The notes under the pieces are model-generated. The model was given only the letters and a program-made list of their open reading frames with translations. It was not told where the DNA came from and did not search any database. A DNA stretch of 64,000 nucleotides from Mugil cephalus. Its lineage: Eukaryota > Chordata > Actinopteri > Mugiliformes > Mugilidae. Shown here one piece after another: positions 1 to 11,930 of the stretch. Made by a program: the position numbers and the translations under genes. Location: NCBI RefSeq assembly GCF_022458985.1, contig NC_061773.1:3416001-3480000 (forward strand), in the 5' to 3' direction. Position 1 is the first letter of the stretch, and each line of letters opens with the position of its first letter.

Positions 1-1914
1 CAATTTGATTTTGCTTTGATAGATTTCTACAATATATTCAATAAATATTTTATTTATTAGTTTATTTTATGTTTAAATTATATATTTTATATCATTTGGT
101 TTGTTTAATTTCATTTTAGGTTGGTTACCTTTTCAATTACATCAAATTCCCTTTGTCTTATAAAGAATAATTACATTTTTAATTTACTTTCTTAACATTT
201 CTATGTTCATTTTATAGATTTGAATCCATCCTTTAATTTCATTGTATTTTATTTAGTCACATCCACGATATAATTCATGGCTTCTCTCACTAAGCACTTT
301 TGTCACAAAGCATATACGAGATTTGCCATGAATGTTTTCTGATCCCTGGTAAGAGGGGGACGAGTTGGGCAGGTTGGAATAATCAGGTATACAGTGACAC
401 CTAGAGGAGAGGATTATGTCTGTTTGTCCTCATACACTCCTGTGGAAGATGCCCCTCCTCATTTTATTCATCCATTCACCTACGTGTTTATTCCTCACAG
501 ATAAAACAACAAATCACTGCACATGCATTGATAAAGTTAAATTACACTCACTAGATCTCATCTCAACTCAGTGTCTCTATGTGCACGGAGGACATTGATG
601 TGTTTTACACTACATTCAAGCAGCAAATAAGAGAACAGGCTGTGAAAGAGTCCAGAGATGTGATAGTAAGCTATGATACAACATAAAAGCATTTTTGAGT
701 CTCACCAGTATCTAAATGTCCCTGTTTGATCTCATACTTGGCTGTGAGTGTAGTCTTCAGGCTCTTTTCTAATTCATTACAGGTCAGAGGTTCACTACTT
801 CACTTCCTGCCCAGAGAGCAGCAGGAAGTGAGAGTTTACAACACCTTGTCACTAACCACCTGTCAATCAATCTCTGTTTCAGCGGAGCTGTCCGGGGAGT
901 TGTGGAATTCAAAACAACTTTTTATTTTTCTCTCCCCTCAACCAGTGAATGTTCATCAATTTCACATCATCGTGACTTTATTTTGTCTCTGAGAGACTCC
1001 AGGCGTAACGTGAGTGTCTGTGTGCGCCGGACACCGAGCGCTCAAATATGTCTAATCGTGCGTGCTCTGTCAGATCTGAACGCAGTCACAAGAAAAATGG
1101 TAAGAAAATGTGCAAATAGTCACTTGAATTTTGATGTTTTCTTTGAAACTGTAAAGATAAACAGTTACAGTTTGTTGTCTCTCACTTAAAAACATTTCAC
1201 AGCACATCAGTTCAAGTTCAGATTGACCTCCTTTTGCTTTGTGCATGGTTGTTTGCACAGAGAACGTTTGAAATATAAATGTAGGGTAAATAGTCGCACC
1301 ATGCTGTAAATCATTGTCTAAGAATCAAATGTACTTATATTTGCTATCAGCTAACCAAACTGTTTAGATTTGTATATTTGATGGCGTCTACAAAGTTATT
1401 TATGTGTGGTATGGACGTCAGTCAGCACTGTCTTCGCTCAGCATAAAGATTTGTTAGCGTCACATGAATGCTGTTTTGTAGTGATGCAGTTTAAATTCTT
1501 TGAAGAGCCTGATCCACACTTCCTGTCAACAATATTTGTTTATATTTGCTCATGTCTGGTTTCGAAGATTCCTCCAGCACCAATGTATGTTATTGTCACA
1601 CCTGTATTATCTGTATGCCATGTGTTTAATCGGGTCCATGTCCTGCTGATGACAGCACTGCTGACACGTCTCACTCACCTTCTAGCTACTGCTCATGTGA
1701 CACATGCTGCTCACCTGTGTTTCTACTAACACATCTCTGTGTCAGACTGTATTACACGTCTCATAAATTAAGTTTAATGGAACTTTTATTTAAACCTGGA
1801 GATGTGTTTGATTGTTATATATTATATATATACTATATGAAAGACACGGCACAGATGGTCTTTAATGGTGTTAAATATGTGTAATCTAGTAGGGTAGCTA
1901 GCACAAATGAAAAA

Positions 1915-2580
1915 GATTACAATTCCAAGTCAGCATTGTGGCCTCAAAGTTGATGCGTTAGAAACAGTAGAAGTGGGCCAGGAGAAGGATTTGACAAGGG
2001 ATGACTTGGGATTAGTTTATGACTGGGTCTGACAATCTACAAATCTGCAACTGTGTTCCAGGTTCCAGGTGTTCAAAAGTGATCCAAGAAAACAAAATCA
2101 GTTGACTGGTGACAGGGTCAGGGGTGGCCAAGAATCACTGATGGCCAGCGTAATCCGATCCAAGACTATTGGACTTAGACAGAGAGGGTTAAGTTCTCTT
2201 TGGGAAAAACAGGTCGTGAGGAAGTCACACCGTATTTTGAACATTTCTGAGCACATTTTACCAAATGATTTCTCATTGTTGTCTTCAGGCGTCGCTATGC
2301 CCAGCCTGCTTCTAAGACCAACCAAAGACTTTTATCCACTCTGCTGTCCAGCTGCTGAACCAAACTATGTAAATGAGTCTGAATCTGTATGGTATTATGT
2401 TGTGTACAGCTGTGTATATATACACAAATCTATTATTAGAGATAGCAGATTGCACACAGCTGCCAAACTTTTCTTTCCTTCTCTGTTTTGTTATGTGTTG
2501 ATTGCTATGTGTTGTTCAATCTCAATTGAATTTGATCGAACAGACGAGCTATTGTAACTCAGGGGTCTAGTCAAGTCCTA
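1915..2580 (+). mobile_element. degraded Tc1-like DNA transposon fragment, interrupted
   Basis: Short phrases match the well-known fish Tc1/mariner element in the same order: 'cctcaaagttgatg', 'aaggatttgacaaggg', 'gtgatccaagaaa', 'gacagggtcaggggtggccaa', 'gtaatccgatcc', then after about 375 bases 'acagacgagctattgtaact' and 'ggggtctagtcaagtcc'. The match comes from memory of the family. The transposase frame is not intact. The segment of about 2161-2536 is unlike the element and looks inserted. The last phrase belongs to the far end of the transposase, so most of the middle is deleted. Confidence 0.6.
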
Positions 2581-3143
2581 TAGCTGATGTAACGTGATCA
2601 AGACCTCCAGAAGAAGCCAGAGGGAAATCAGTGGTGTGTGTTTTATTCCCTGCGTATTGAGCATTCAGAGTAGAAGGGCATGCGTGTGCATCTCTCTGCT
2701 CATTCTGTACCTGATCCTCAGTGACTATAAATCCTCAGACTCCTTCCTCTGGTGAAGAAATGTCTGCTGCTTTGCTTAAGCTGATTCTGCCACACTAACC
2801 CATCCTTTCTGTAGCACACACAGAGACACAAACACAGAATGAACCGTGGCTCTGATCCTCCTCTCGTCTCGCTATCCGCAGCGAAACACACACACAATAA
2901 ATAATACACCAACAAATGCACAACAACCAGACAAAATCTCATTGCATTTGGAGGAATTCACTGAAGGACACTGAAATCATGAGGCTGCAGTTACAAGATG
3001 TGTTCGTGTGTGTGCGTCTGTTTTGTCAGTCTGCCACAGCTCTCTGCAGGTGCAAGAGAGAAAGTGACAGAGAGAAGAGAAACACATCTGACCACTGGGC
3101 TGCTTTACCACATCCTTCATACGCTACTTCACTTCTCCCACAA

Positions 3144-3176
3144 GACACACACGCACACACACACACACACACACAC
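3144..3176. repeat. (AC)n microsatellite
   Basis: A nearly perfect AC dinucleotide run with one ACGC interruption, seen directly. Confidence 0.9.
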
Positions 3177-3614
3177 TTCATATCAATCACACAGTGTGTG
3201 TGTTTGCTGGATTATTAATTGTGAGACGTTTTCCCTGGTATTTTCATGTGGATTATGATGAGCTGCCTCTGACCTTCATGCAGTTTCCTTCGTGTGTTTG
3301 TGTCAGTAGGTATTATCAGATTAGACAATCCATGGAGTCTGGCTGATCAGCATTCTCCATCTCGTCACCTTTTCTCCGGTTGTTTTCTCCTCATATCTGA
3401 GCGGCGGTTTGGCTGGGTTATAATGAAACTGCAGCACCAGATGCTCTGAGAGGAACTGCTGCAGATAAACTGCTTTGAAGCCTTGTGTCTTGATACTGAG
3501 ACCATGTCAGGTTCAACTTCTGCTGCTGAGGACACAGAGGACAGGGTTTTATTTAATTAAATGAGTGCGGGTCTAGTGTAATTGATGGCCTCATGCATAT
3601 ACATACATAGAGTA

Positions 3615-4161
3615 TACAGCAATCAGGCATAACATTATGACCACCTTCCTAACATTGTGTAGGTCTCACTTGTGTTCATCAGAGAATGGACATGGGTCTT
3701 CTGAGGGTGTCCTCTGGTGTCTGGTAACAGGATGTTGTTAGTGGGGTCTTTGGGTCCTATGAGTTGAGGGGAGGGGTCTCTGTGGATCATCCCACAGATA
3801 CTTGATCAGTTTGGGATCTAGTGAATTCAGAGGTCAGGTCAACACCTTGTGCTGTTCTTTGTGTTTTTTTTTTTTTTTAGTTGTTCCTAAAGTGTTTTGT
3901 GTGTGTGTCTATGTGGGTCAGTGCCATTATGTCTGTGAAGGTTCTCAGTCATCCAGGTCATCTTTAAATGCTTTTGCAATATGGAGTGTTAGCATTGCTA
4001 AGAGGTGGGGATACGTGATCTGGTCTAGGTGGGTGCTACATGTCTAAGTAACACTGACATGAATGAATACCAGGTCCAAATGTTTCCAAGCCGAACACTG
4101 AGTCGGTCAGTGCCATTCACGTCTTCTGTCAGTGGTTTTAATGTTGCGGCTGATCAGTGTA
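3615..4161 (-). mobile_element. internally deleted Tc1-like element (MITE-like), copy 1
   Basis: The left end reads 'caggcataacattatgacca' and the right end 'ggttttaatgttgcggctga' then 'tcagtgta'. These are the two ends of the fish Tc1-like family, in reverse orientation. The interior keeps reversed phrases from the 3' part of the transposase region, such as the one ending in 'ccataggacccaaag' on the other strand. It is too short, about 550 bp, to encode a transposase, so it is non-autonomous. A T-run and a GTGTGTGT seed lie in the middle. Related copies are at 37410, 44808, 51470 and 57590. Confidence 0.7.
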
Positions 4162-6762
4162 ACTGTGGGTTTGCCAATGAGAACAACACCTTTCTCATAA
4201 AAGTGGTCAAGTAATGTGTCAGTGAAATAAAAACACTGATCATAGATGCTTTTAAAAATGTTTAATTGAATGGCTTATCATTTCTTAACTCACTCTGAGA
4301 CAAAAGTCAGACAAAAAGTGTTGGCCTTTAATCAAAGTGATATGATAACACAAACTATAAATGGCATAAATATAGATTTACATTATTTGCACTCAGTAAA
4401 ATCATCTTTGAAAAGAAAGTTAAATAAATATGTGAATTTAAGAGATATAAGTTGCACAAGGAAGTCATGAAACCCTCTTCAGACATTCACCTTCTCCAGA
4501 AGATGTCACACATGCTGAGTTTTAATCAGATAAATATTTTTCTTCATTAAAATGCTTTTCAGTCTCACAAACACAGCAGTCCCTCCTCCCCCACCTCTTG
4601 CCTGCAAAGCTTCTCCAACCCAACTTTCATGTGCAGATATAGCCTAGAGATGGAGTGAGGCCTGCCACATGGCGCCCTCTGTGTCCTCCCTCCCTCCCCT
4701 CCCCTCCTCACCCCCAGCTCCTCACCACATCAGGATACACTTGTTCTGGTGAATTCCGGTTTCAAACGGAACGCTCCCTTGCTCTGGTTTTCTGCAGGAC
4801 CAGTATTAAAAGCAGGCACATGCTGTCTCTCAGTGGTCCTGTGGTCAGAGAAGGGGAGCCTCCAACGGCCTGTTACGCTCACACACCTTTCAAACCTCAC
4901 CCGCTCCTGCTTCCTCCCCACCCCCTCGCCTCCTCACCCTTTGACAGCCGCCATGCTCACCCCTTATCACCATGAGAGCAGATTAAAGAATGAAAAGTCC
5001 CTTCCACTGCAGGCCACAGTCCTCCACCTCCTCGTGCGTCTTTCATGCTGTCACGTCACCATTTTCCTCCACTGCAGACTGATACTGAGCTTTTATCTTC
5101 TATATATTCTACATTAAAACTAAACTTAAAATTTCACAAACTGCTTGCACGATGTACCATATTTGTCCTTTGACCTCCAACCTCAATTGTGGCGCCCCTG
5201 GTGTTGGGAAGAGACACTGCACTGGAAGTTTGATGTTGAGTATTTCGACATTCTGTAAGTCGGAGATAAAGCCCCTGTTCTTTCTCTTGTGTTTTTAGTT
5301 AGTCTCTGGTATGAATCGAAGGCGAGCACACTTATCTCTCAGAGAAATCGAAACCACTGAAAGGAATCCCATTTTACAAAAACGTATAGCTTTAAAACGC
5401 TTGACTTCTTACACTTCATGTAAACAGACTATAAAGTTAACACAGTTATTGTGTTGTGACTGTTTATTTTCCTATAGGACACAATATATCTATTGTTCTT
5501 CCATTTCTATATGCAGTGTTTCGGCTTCTTTTGTTTTGGACTGCAGCACAGTTTCTCATGTGAAAGTTATGTTCTTGGTTTCCTCTGAGCAACATTGCCA
5601 CCTGCTGTTATATGTCTACAATTTCATTTACTCCAAGTAGTCAACAAAACAAACTGCCCATCTTTGTGCAGCAGACCTGTAAGTTTGGACAAAATCATTT
5701 TCCTTTATAAATAACCCACCTTGACATTTCTTCAGCTGCTTTTAAATTACGCAAATTTAGTTTGACCTATGGATATCACCGGGCTGAATAGATGATAAAA
5801 CCAAGAAATAGCATTTTTCATTGCAGTTGCCATTTGAGGATTTGAATATATTCATATTATAAGTTTGTGTGACTGACATGGCTATTAAAAATCATTGCGC
5901 AGGGAGTAATGCTCTCATACAAGAAATTTTGTTAATATCTGCTCTGAAGAGGCCAGAGGTTCCTGTCTGCAAGCTGCATAAAGGTCAACACACTAGTATC
6001 AAGATGAGTTCTCACTCTGATGTTTTATCGTGGGACTCACAGAACTGAATGACACAGATCACAGGGGAACTTCCCTCAGAGGAGCACAGTGTTTCTCAAA
6101 GGGATGTGCTGGCTAACCGCTGCCCAGTCTGGGCTTCCGGCCCTGGGCAAGCAGAGGCTGCCGGTACCCCTCACACCCTGCAGCACCACCACTATCACCC
6201 TACCCCAGACACTGTGCCAGGATACTGTGGTGACACAACCCTGGGCCTCTGTTCCTCCCTTGTCAAAAAGACTGATGGATGCAGAAAGGAGGAGAGGAGA
6301 GAAAAAAGAGGACAGGATTGATATTTAAAATGATTGTAAAAAAGTATGTTAAATCAAAACGAAGGAGAGGATTCAAAAAGTTGGAGATGACATTTGAATG
6401 AGGAAGGAAATGAAAGAAAAGGAGGACAGCAGGGATGGGTAAAATGTTGAGAGAAGGAGTGAATATTGATTTCTTTTTAGCAATTGCATGAAGTGAAAAT
6501 CAGTTTTAGGTGCCGAAGTGCATGTGAGATGTTCATTGTAGTATATTTTAAAAGGTATCTCTTGAACACAGAAACTTCATTTAGACAGACATGACACTCA
6601 CCCAAGAGTCCAAATTAAATTGATGCGGAGCAGATTTTATTAGTTTTCTTGAACCATAATAACTTTTCTTGGTCTCTCAAAGAAGACCAGCAGCCACCAG
6701 GGGGCAGAACGCAGGGCTTGTGCTTGTATTGTTTCCTCCAGTGATACAACACCATGCACTGT

Positions 6763-6765
<3 letters not shown>

Positions 6766-6797
<32 letters not shown>
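6766..6797. repeat. (CA)n microsatellite
   Basis: A perfect CA run, seen directly. A looser GT-rich stretch follows at about 6890-6930. Confidence 0.9.
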
Positions 6798-6799
<2 letters not shown>

Positions 6800-7081
6800 G
6801 CAAAATCAAATGAGAAAGTTGATATGTATAATGGCCTTTATGGGTGACTGGTCTTGATTGGCTATGGTTAACTGTCTGCCTTTGTGTGTATGAGAGACTA
6901 GTGTGCGTGTGTGTGTAAGTGTGTGTGTATGCAAGCATAAGTGTAAAACAGAGAAAAGGGGAAAAGGAGCTTATGATTGCATAACAATAATTAAGCCGCC
7001 ATGATGTGTACAAAAAGAGCCATTTGTTTTTATTAAGCCAAGCACATCACGCAACCCCTGATCTGCTCAAAGAGCCACTGA

Positions 7082-7084
<3 letters not shown>

Positions 7085-7140
<56 letters not shown>
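7085..7140. repeat. (GT)n microsatellite
   Basis: A perfect GT run of about 28 units. Confidence 0.95.
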
Positions 7141-7141
<1 letters not shown>

Positions 7142-7429
7142 TACATGCGTGTGTACATCAGTGGTGTATGTGCAACACCGTATCCAGCAGTGTGTCTGTG
7201 CGTTTAGATCCCCTTCACGTGGTAATATTAGACACCCTTCTTGTCGGAGAGACTGACAGCTCATCGTGAACGCTGCTAAAATAAGTGCAGCACTTTGCAA
7301 ACACAGTGAGACACGCACTCTCCAATCACACTGCTCACACGCCAACTCTAAACTCCCAGAAAAGGCTTTGTGAAGCGGAGCCAGGGAGGGAGCCGCCCGC
7401 CTGACGCCAACTCTAGAGAGCAGGTGAGG

Positions 7430-7433
<4 letters not shown>

Positions 7434-7493
<60 letters not shown>
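7434..7493. repeat. (GT)n microsatellite
   Basis: A perfect GT run of about 30 units, only 300 bp from the preceding one. Confidence 0.95.
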
Positions 7494-7496
<3 letters not shown>

Positions 7497-8314
7497 AGGG
7501 CGGAGGACAGTTTTGCAGTATGGTTTGACAACTGAATAAAGCTCTGAATCAGCATCAGTGTGTGAGGCTTGGACGTGGGAGAGTATTAGTTAGGTGAGGT
7601 GAGAAAAATGGCTTCTTCAAAACCGGGCCACTCTCTGTTGAGTGTGAAACCGAGAGCTTTGGGTTTGGCCCCATATTAATACAGCTGGAGGCAGAACACA
7701 TGGGTCTGTGGTTAGACAGAAACTGTTTTTTAAGTTCGAAGCACTGAGCAGGGATGTGATGACCTCTATGACCTCTTCACTATCATGACATCATCTGACC
7801 TAATAATCATGTGAGCTGTTGCAGACAGCTTGTATTTTAATGGGTCGTGGAGCTCAGGGAAGGACACGTGGCACGCTTGTAGGATCACTTTTATATGCAG
7901 GTTTCATCTCTGTCATGTCTTATCTGCAGCCACTCCAATAAAACCACCTTTAATAAACAATCATTGTGTGCGAACACATGCTGGAGCAGATGTCGTAGCA
8001 ATTAATTGAATGTTATTTTTAATGTGCAATAAAGATTCTGGTAATTTATCACAACTTTTACAAGCAGTATTTTCATGTATCTATTTCTTTGTTTCACATT
8101 TTGTATTGCCATGTGTTTTGCAAACGAGAATTCACACAATTAATAAAACGTTTCTTCTATTGATTAGCTGCCATATGCATGTAACTGATATGTGACAAGA
8201 AAACTGTTCTAAATAGGTGGATGTACAGGCAGCGACTAAAACATCTATTAAATCAAGGACAATGCAAACAGGTTTTCCCTTTGACATGATTAACTTTCCA
8301 CCGCCTCATGATCT

Positions 8315-11300
8315 TTAGTGTGTTCCCATAAAGTTCTTGGGTCTTGTCTTCATCTCCACCCTCTTGAAGGAGTAGCGTTCTCCAGTTCGTCCGTCTGTTA
8401 GGATGTACCACGTCCCCCAGTAGATACCATTGGTGACGCCACTGTAACGGCCACGATAATACTTTCCATTCAGGTTTGCTGCCAGGCAAGCATCAAACCA
8501 CCAGCCAGCACCGTAGTACTGACCACAGTTTCCAGATGCGTAACGGTCGTGGTCTCGGTCAGCAGTGCTGAAAGGTCTGCCATCATGGTTGTACCGCTTG
8601 CTGTAGCTCAGTGCATTACCTGCATCACCAGAGTACTCCCGGGCTGTCAGGCGATACCTGGAAGACGAACAGACAACAAGGCACATTTGAGACGACTGTG
8701 TCCTTTTTATACTCATTTTATCAACCACCAGCCACTAGAACAGCTTCAGCACTTCTTGACATAGTTTACGCAACTGTCTGGTCTCTGACTCTGTTCCCAC
8801 ATTTGGGGTTTTTGATGATGACGGTGCAGAGCAACGTTACAGCTGTCTTGTAGGAAAGCACCAGTATTTCTCATGTTTCTCCACTGATGAATTTATATTA
8901 TTCCTTTAATTTGCCAACCATTTACATCTCGGCACTTGGTCCTGAAAGCACAACCAGATAAGTCAAGGTCCCCGTAGAAGTATAGTATATTATATATAGT
9001 AGAATATATAATAGTATAGTAGTATATCCACATAAAGCTATTCTGCCTTTTAAAATTTCTGGGCTGATATACTAGTTTTCAAATGAATCTCAATCATGCA
9101 GTTTCCTATAACATGGTCCAACTTTTATTTTGTCCTGAATGCTTCAAGACCCCTGAATATGGAAGTACAAATTTCACATTTTGAATCAAATTGATTGCTG
9201 CAACCGAGTACATTTTAAATTATTGATAAAACTACCAACAGAGACACAGTTCACATTGTCGATACTGATTTAGCTCCAGCAGATTTCCTTAGAGAAGTCC
9301 CTCTCTCATTCTGTCTAATCCAGAGGTTACTGTCATTGTCTAATTCATAGTGTGTGTATGTGTGTGTGTGTGTGTGTGTCTGCAGTGTGCTTCACCTCTG
9401 TGCCTCCGAGGCCACTTTGAAGTTGTTGTAGGTTGCCTGGCGCTTCTGTTGGTGCCAGTCCTCAAGCTCAATGCGGAGTTGGTGTTGGCCAGTGGAGGTG
9501 AGGGCATGCAGCGCTGCATTACCCAGCCAGTGTTCTCCCTGCAGACTGCCAAAGCCTTCCCGGTATTCCTGCCATGTTCTGTTGAAGTCCAACGAGCCAT
9601 CCTGACGATTCTGGACCACTGTCCACCCGCCGCCCGCAGTCTCCATGTCACATTTAGCCTGTGCCAAAACAAAGAATGTACTCGTTATCGTAAAGCCTTA
9701 GATCTTCCTGATCCACAGATAGCGCCCACATCACTTCAGAGGTCAAGCAGGGGTTGTGTCTGTGTGTTTTATGCAATGAATCTGAAATACCTCCAACGCC
9801 GGCCCATGCAAATCAGGCTGGATGGTGTAGATCCCGTTCTCTTTGATCCCAAGTCGGTAAATCTCTGCACAATCCTGAGGATGTAACCTCTCCAAAGGGG
9901 CAACTGAGGGCAACACATTTTTATTTAGCTCATTATTCAAGAACTGTTCACATGATTGCCCCTGATGCCCTCACCTGTGGGTGGATGGTGTGTGATGCTC
10001 TTGAGGAAAAGCAACAGGTCTTTCTCCCCTTCTCTTCCTACTGCTGCACTCTCTGTCAACCCAGACAAAGATTGGGTTATGGATACGACACATTGCACTA
10101 TTGCAGGAGCTGAAAATAGAAACTTTGTCTTTATGACGATAATATGTTGTATAGTGTCAGTTTGTAAGCTTCTTCAAATAGTGAGCTATACAGTATGCGT
10201 CTCTGTGTGCATGTGCAGTTTTTGCCCTGCTCCTTAGTGCAGTTAAATTCCTATGCACTCACCTATGACCGACACTTTGCAGGCCTCATTGAGGTTCTGT
10301 TTACTATGTGTGGGGGAGTGACTGCCCTGGCATTTCTGTGTGTGTGCGTATGTTTGTCTGTGTGTTACACGGTGGGGGATATAAATGTCTACTACGCACC
10401 CAGACGTTTGGCCATCGCCCCAAGGGCCTGACTGTGACAGTGGAGGTCACACTCAGTCAGCACAGCTGCCATTAAAGCCAGAATGGCCCCTAGAGAGTTG
10501 CTCTCCTGGCCCCCGTGACTCAAGGGCCCCCCTGTTTCCTGGAGAGAGCGCATGCAGCGCTGCAGCTGAACCAGGCGCTCTTTGACACCTCCACTCTGAA
10601 AGACAGTGGCCACAGGTACTTGAAACCACATTGTGTTACAGACGAAGTCAGCCACGATTCAGGTCTACCAAATCTTTGTTACATTCTAAATAGATAAATA
10701 TGATTAAAATATGTGAAGTAATGAAAAGGAAGCTGTGCATGTACCCAAAGGTGGACTGTTAGTTTGGAAGATGACATGTCAAAGGTTAATCCACACACAG
10801 AACCTATGGCCCAGCTTTGTGTCACACGCAGCCCGTCTCTGACACTTACATCAGCCATTGTAATCATGCCCCTCACACACCTGTCGCTGCATGAGCTCAG
10901 CACAGCCGTATGACGAGGACATTTTTAAAGCAGACCTAATTTTATCCCTTCTTTGATTGCTGACAGTTACTGCTCCGTGGCTGTTAGGTGGTGCCAAGTT
11001 TAGTGTCCCACGAGAAAGGATCTCCTGGCATGTACGTTGCTCACTTTCACTGGCACAAGTGAATGACAAGTCAGAGGTTCAGGTCTGCTTCAGTGGTTTG
11101 GAGCCGTCTTGCATTTAAATGACAGGTTATAAGGTGAAACATCTGGCTTCTGTTAGAAAGACACTTTAAGATTTGTACTTTGGAAATGTTACATTTTCCT
11201 CTAAAAACATTAGTATTATAAACTGTAGGTGATGTCACTTACCTTATACTGAACCTTCTGGGAATCGGGTCTGTGCTCCACCCTCCGAGGAGCATCTGAG

Positions 11301-11521
11301 ATCGCTGGAAGTGAAACCCCCATCCTGCAGATAGTTGTCCCAGCTTGACCCTCACAGGCCCCGGTAGCCACTCCTGCTCCTGTCCCTGGTGAGATGGGTG
11401 CAGCTACTAGGCTATCTCTGCAAGGAGGTTGTGTGCAGGCTGGAGATGCATTTGAGGATAGCAGTGCTCCCAAACAGAGTGATAGCAGAGGAAGCATGCT
11501 GAAAGAGCTGGGAGGAATCAT
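8315..11521 (-). CDS. secreted fibrinogen C-domain protein, fibroleukin (FGL2)-like
   Basis: Six coding exons join in phase: 11521-11243, 10595-10400, 10052-9975, 9903-9791, 9658-9396 and 8657-8315 (423 aa). Residues 1 to about 28 are a signal peptide (hydrophobic MLPLLSLCLGALLSS; an internal Met at 11497 could also start it). A Cys-containing N-terminal half and short helical segment follow. The fibrinogen domain begins near residue 189 at DCAEIYRLG and runs through CDMETAGGGWTVVQ, the calcium-loop-like FSTADRDHDRYASGNC and GGWWFDAC-type GAGWWFDACLAANLNGKYY to the end. The four conserved disulfide cysteines are present. The C-terminal part (ALSYSKRYNHDGRPF, NGIYWGTW) resembles FGL2 more than angiopoietins, while the first half of the domain is angiopoietin-like. 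Mammalian FGL2 has two exons, so orthology is not proven; an angiopoietin-like protein is the alternative. The likely role is a secreted ligand in immune regulation or coagulation, by family only. Confidence 0.8.
9351..9379. repeat. (TG)n microsatellite beside a splice donor
   Basis: A TG run inside the last intron of the fibroleukin-like gene. It starts about 15 bp into the intron from the exon ending at 9396. Confidence 0.85.
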
Positions 11522-11889
11522 GAGAAAAATGCAGCGATGCAGGTCTTTTCTAAACCTTTGTTGAAAGCTCTGGAGATGTGATCCAAACTTATTTCCCTTC
11601 TCTGCTTTTTGTTGATGATTCCCAGCAAACTTCACTTTTCTCTTTTAACCCAGTAATGGCTTCTTCAGGTGGAAACGATTCACTGATTTGTCCTTTTTGT
11701 TTAGCTCCTTGTATTTTTGTGCATCTCGTCTCATCTCTTCTTTCCTTTTTCCTCACTTCATCTCATCGCTGTCATCTCCTTTCTCCGGCTCGCTCTGTGT
11801 TAGTGAGGTTGCTTTGGCTCAGATTCCTAGATAAATGCGGCACTCTTTGCTGTCTGCTGTCTGACACGGGCTAATGCACCCACCCCCTA

Positions 11890-11891
<2 letters not shown>

Positions 11892-11928
<37 letters not shown>
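11892..11928. repeat. (CA)n microsatellite
   Basis: A perfect CA run about 370 bp upstream of the fibroleukin-like start codon. Confidence 0.9.

Positions 11929-11930
<2 letters not shown>

Larger units (their letters stand above)
1..8314. other. gene-poor 5' stretch
   Basis: I find no exon chain here. The stretch is AT-rich with long CA/GT runs, one Tc1-like relic (about 1915-2580), one short Tc1-derived element (3615-4161), and a pyrimidine-rich tract near 4675-4730 made of repeated CCTCC. A slightly CpG-richer patch at about 1000-1100 ends in ATG followed directly by GTAAGA, which could be an exon-1 donor, but no downstream exon was recognised. The segment at 6050-6330 stays open in two frames and is GC-richer than its surroundings, without a recognisable product. 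Confidence 0.6.

Noticed and set aside
6049-6328. GC-richer segment open in two plus-strand frames
   Set aside because: No similarity I recognise, no flanking acceptor/donor pair that fits, and two frames open at once suggests base composition rather than selection.
7067-7555. Long minus-strand open frame of 162 codons
   Set aside because: Most of it is repeated Thr-His from CA microsatellites; an artefact of dinucleotide repeats.
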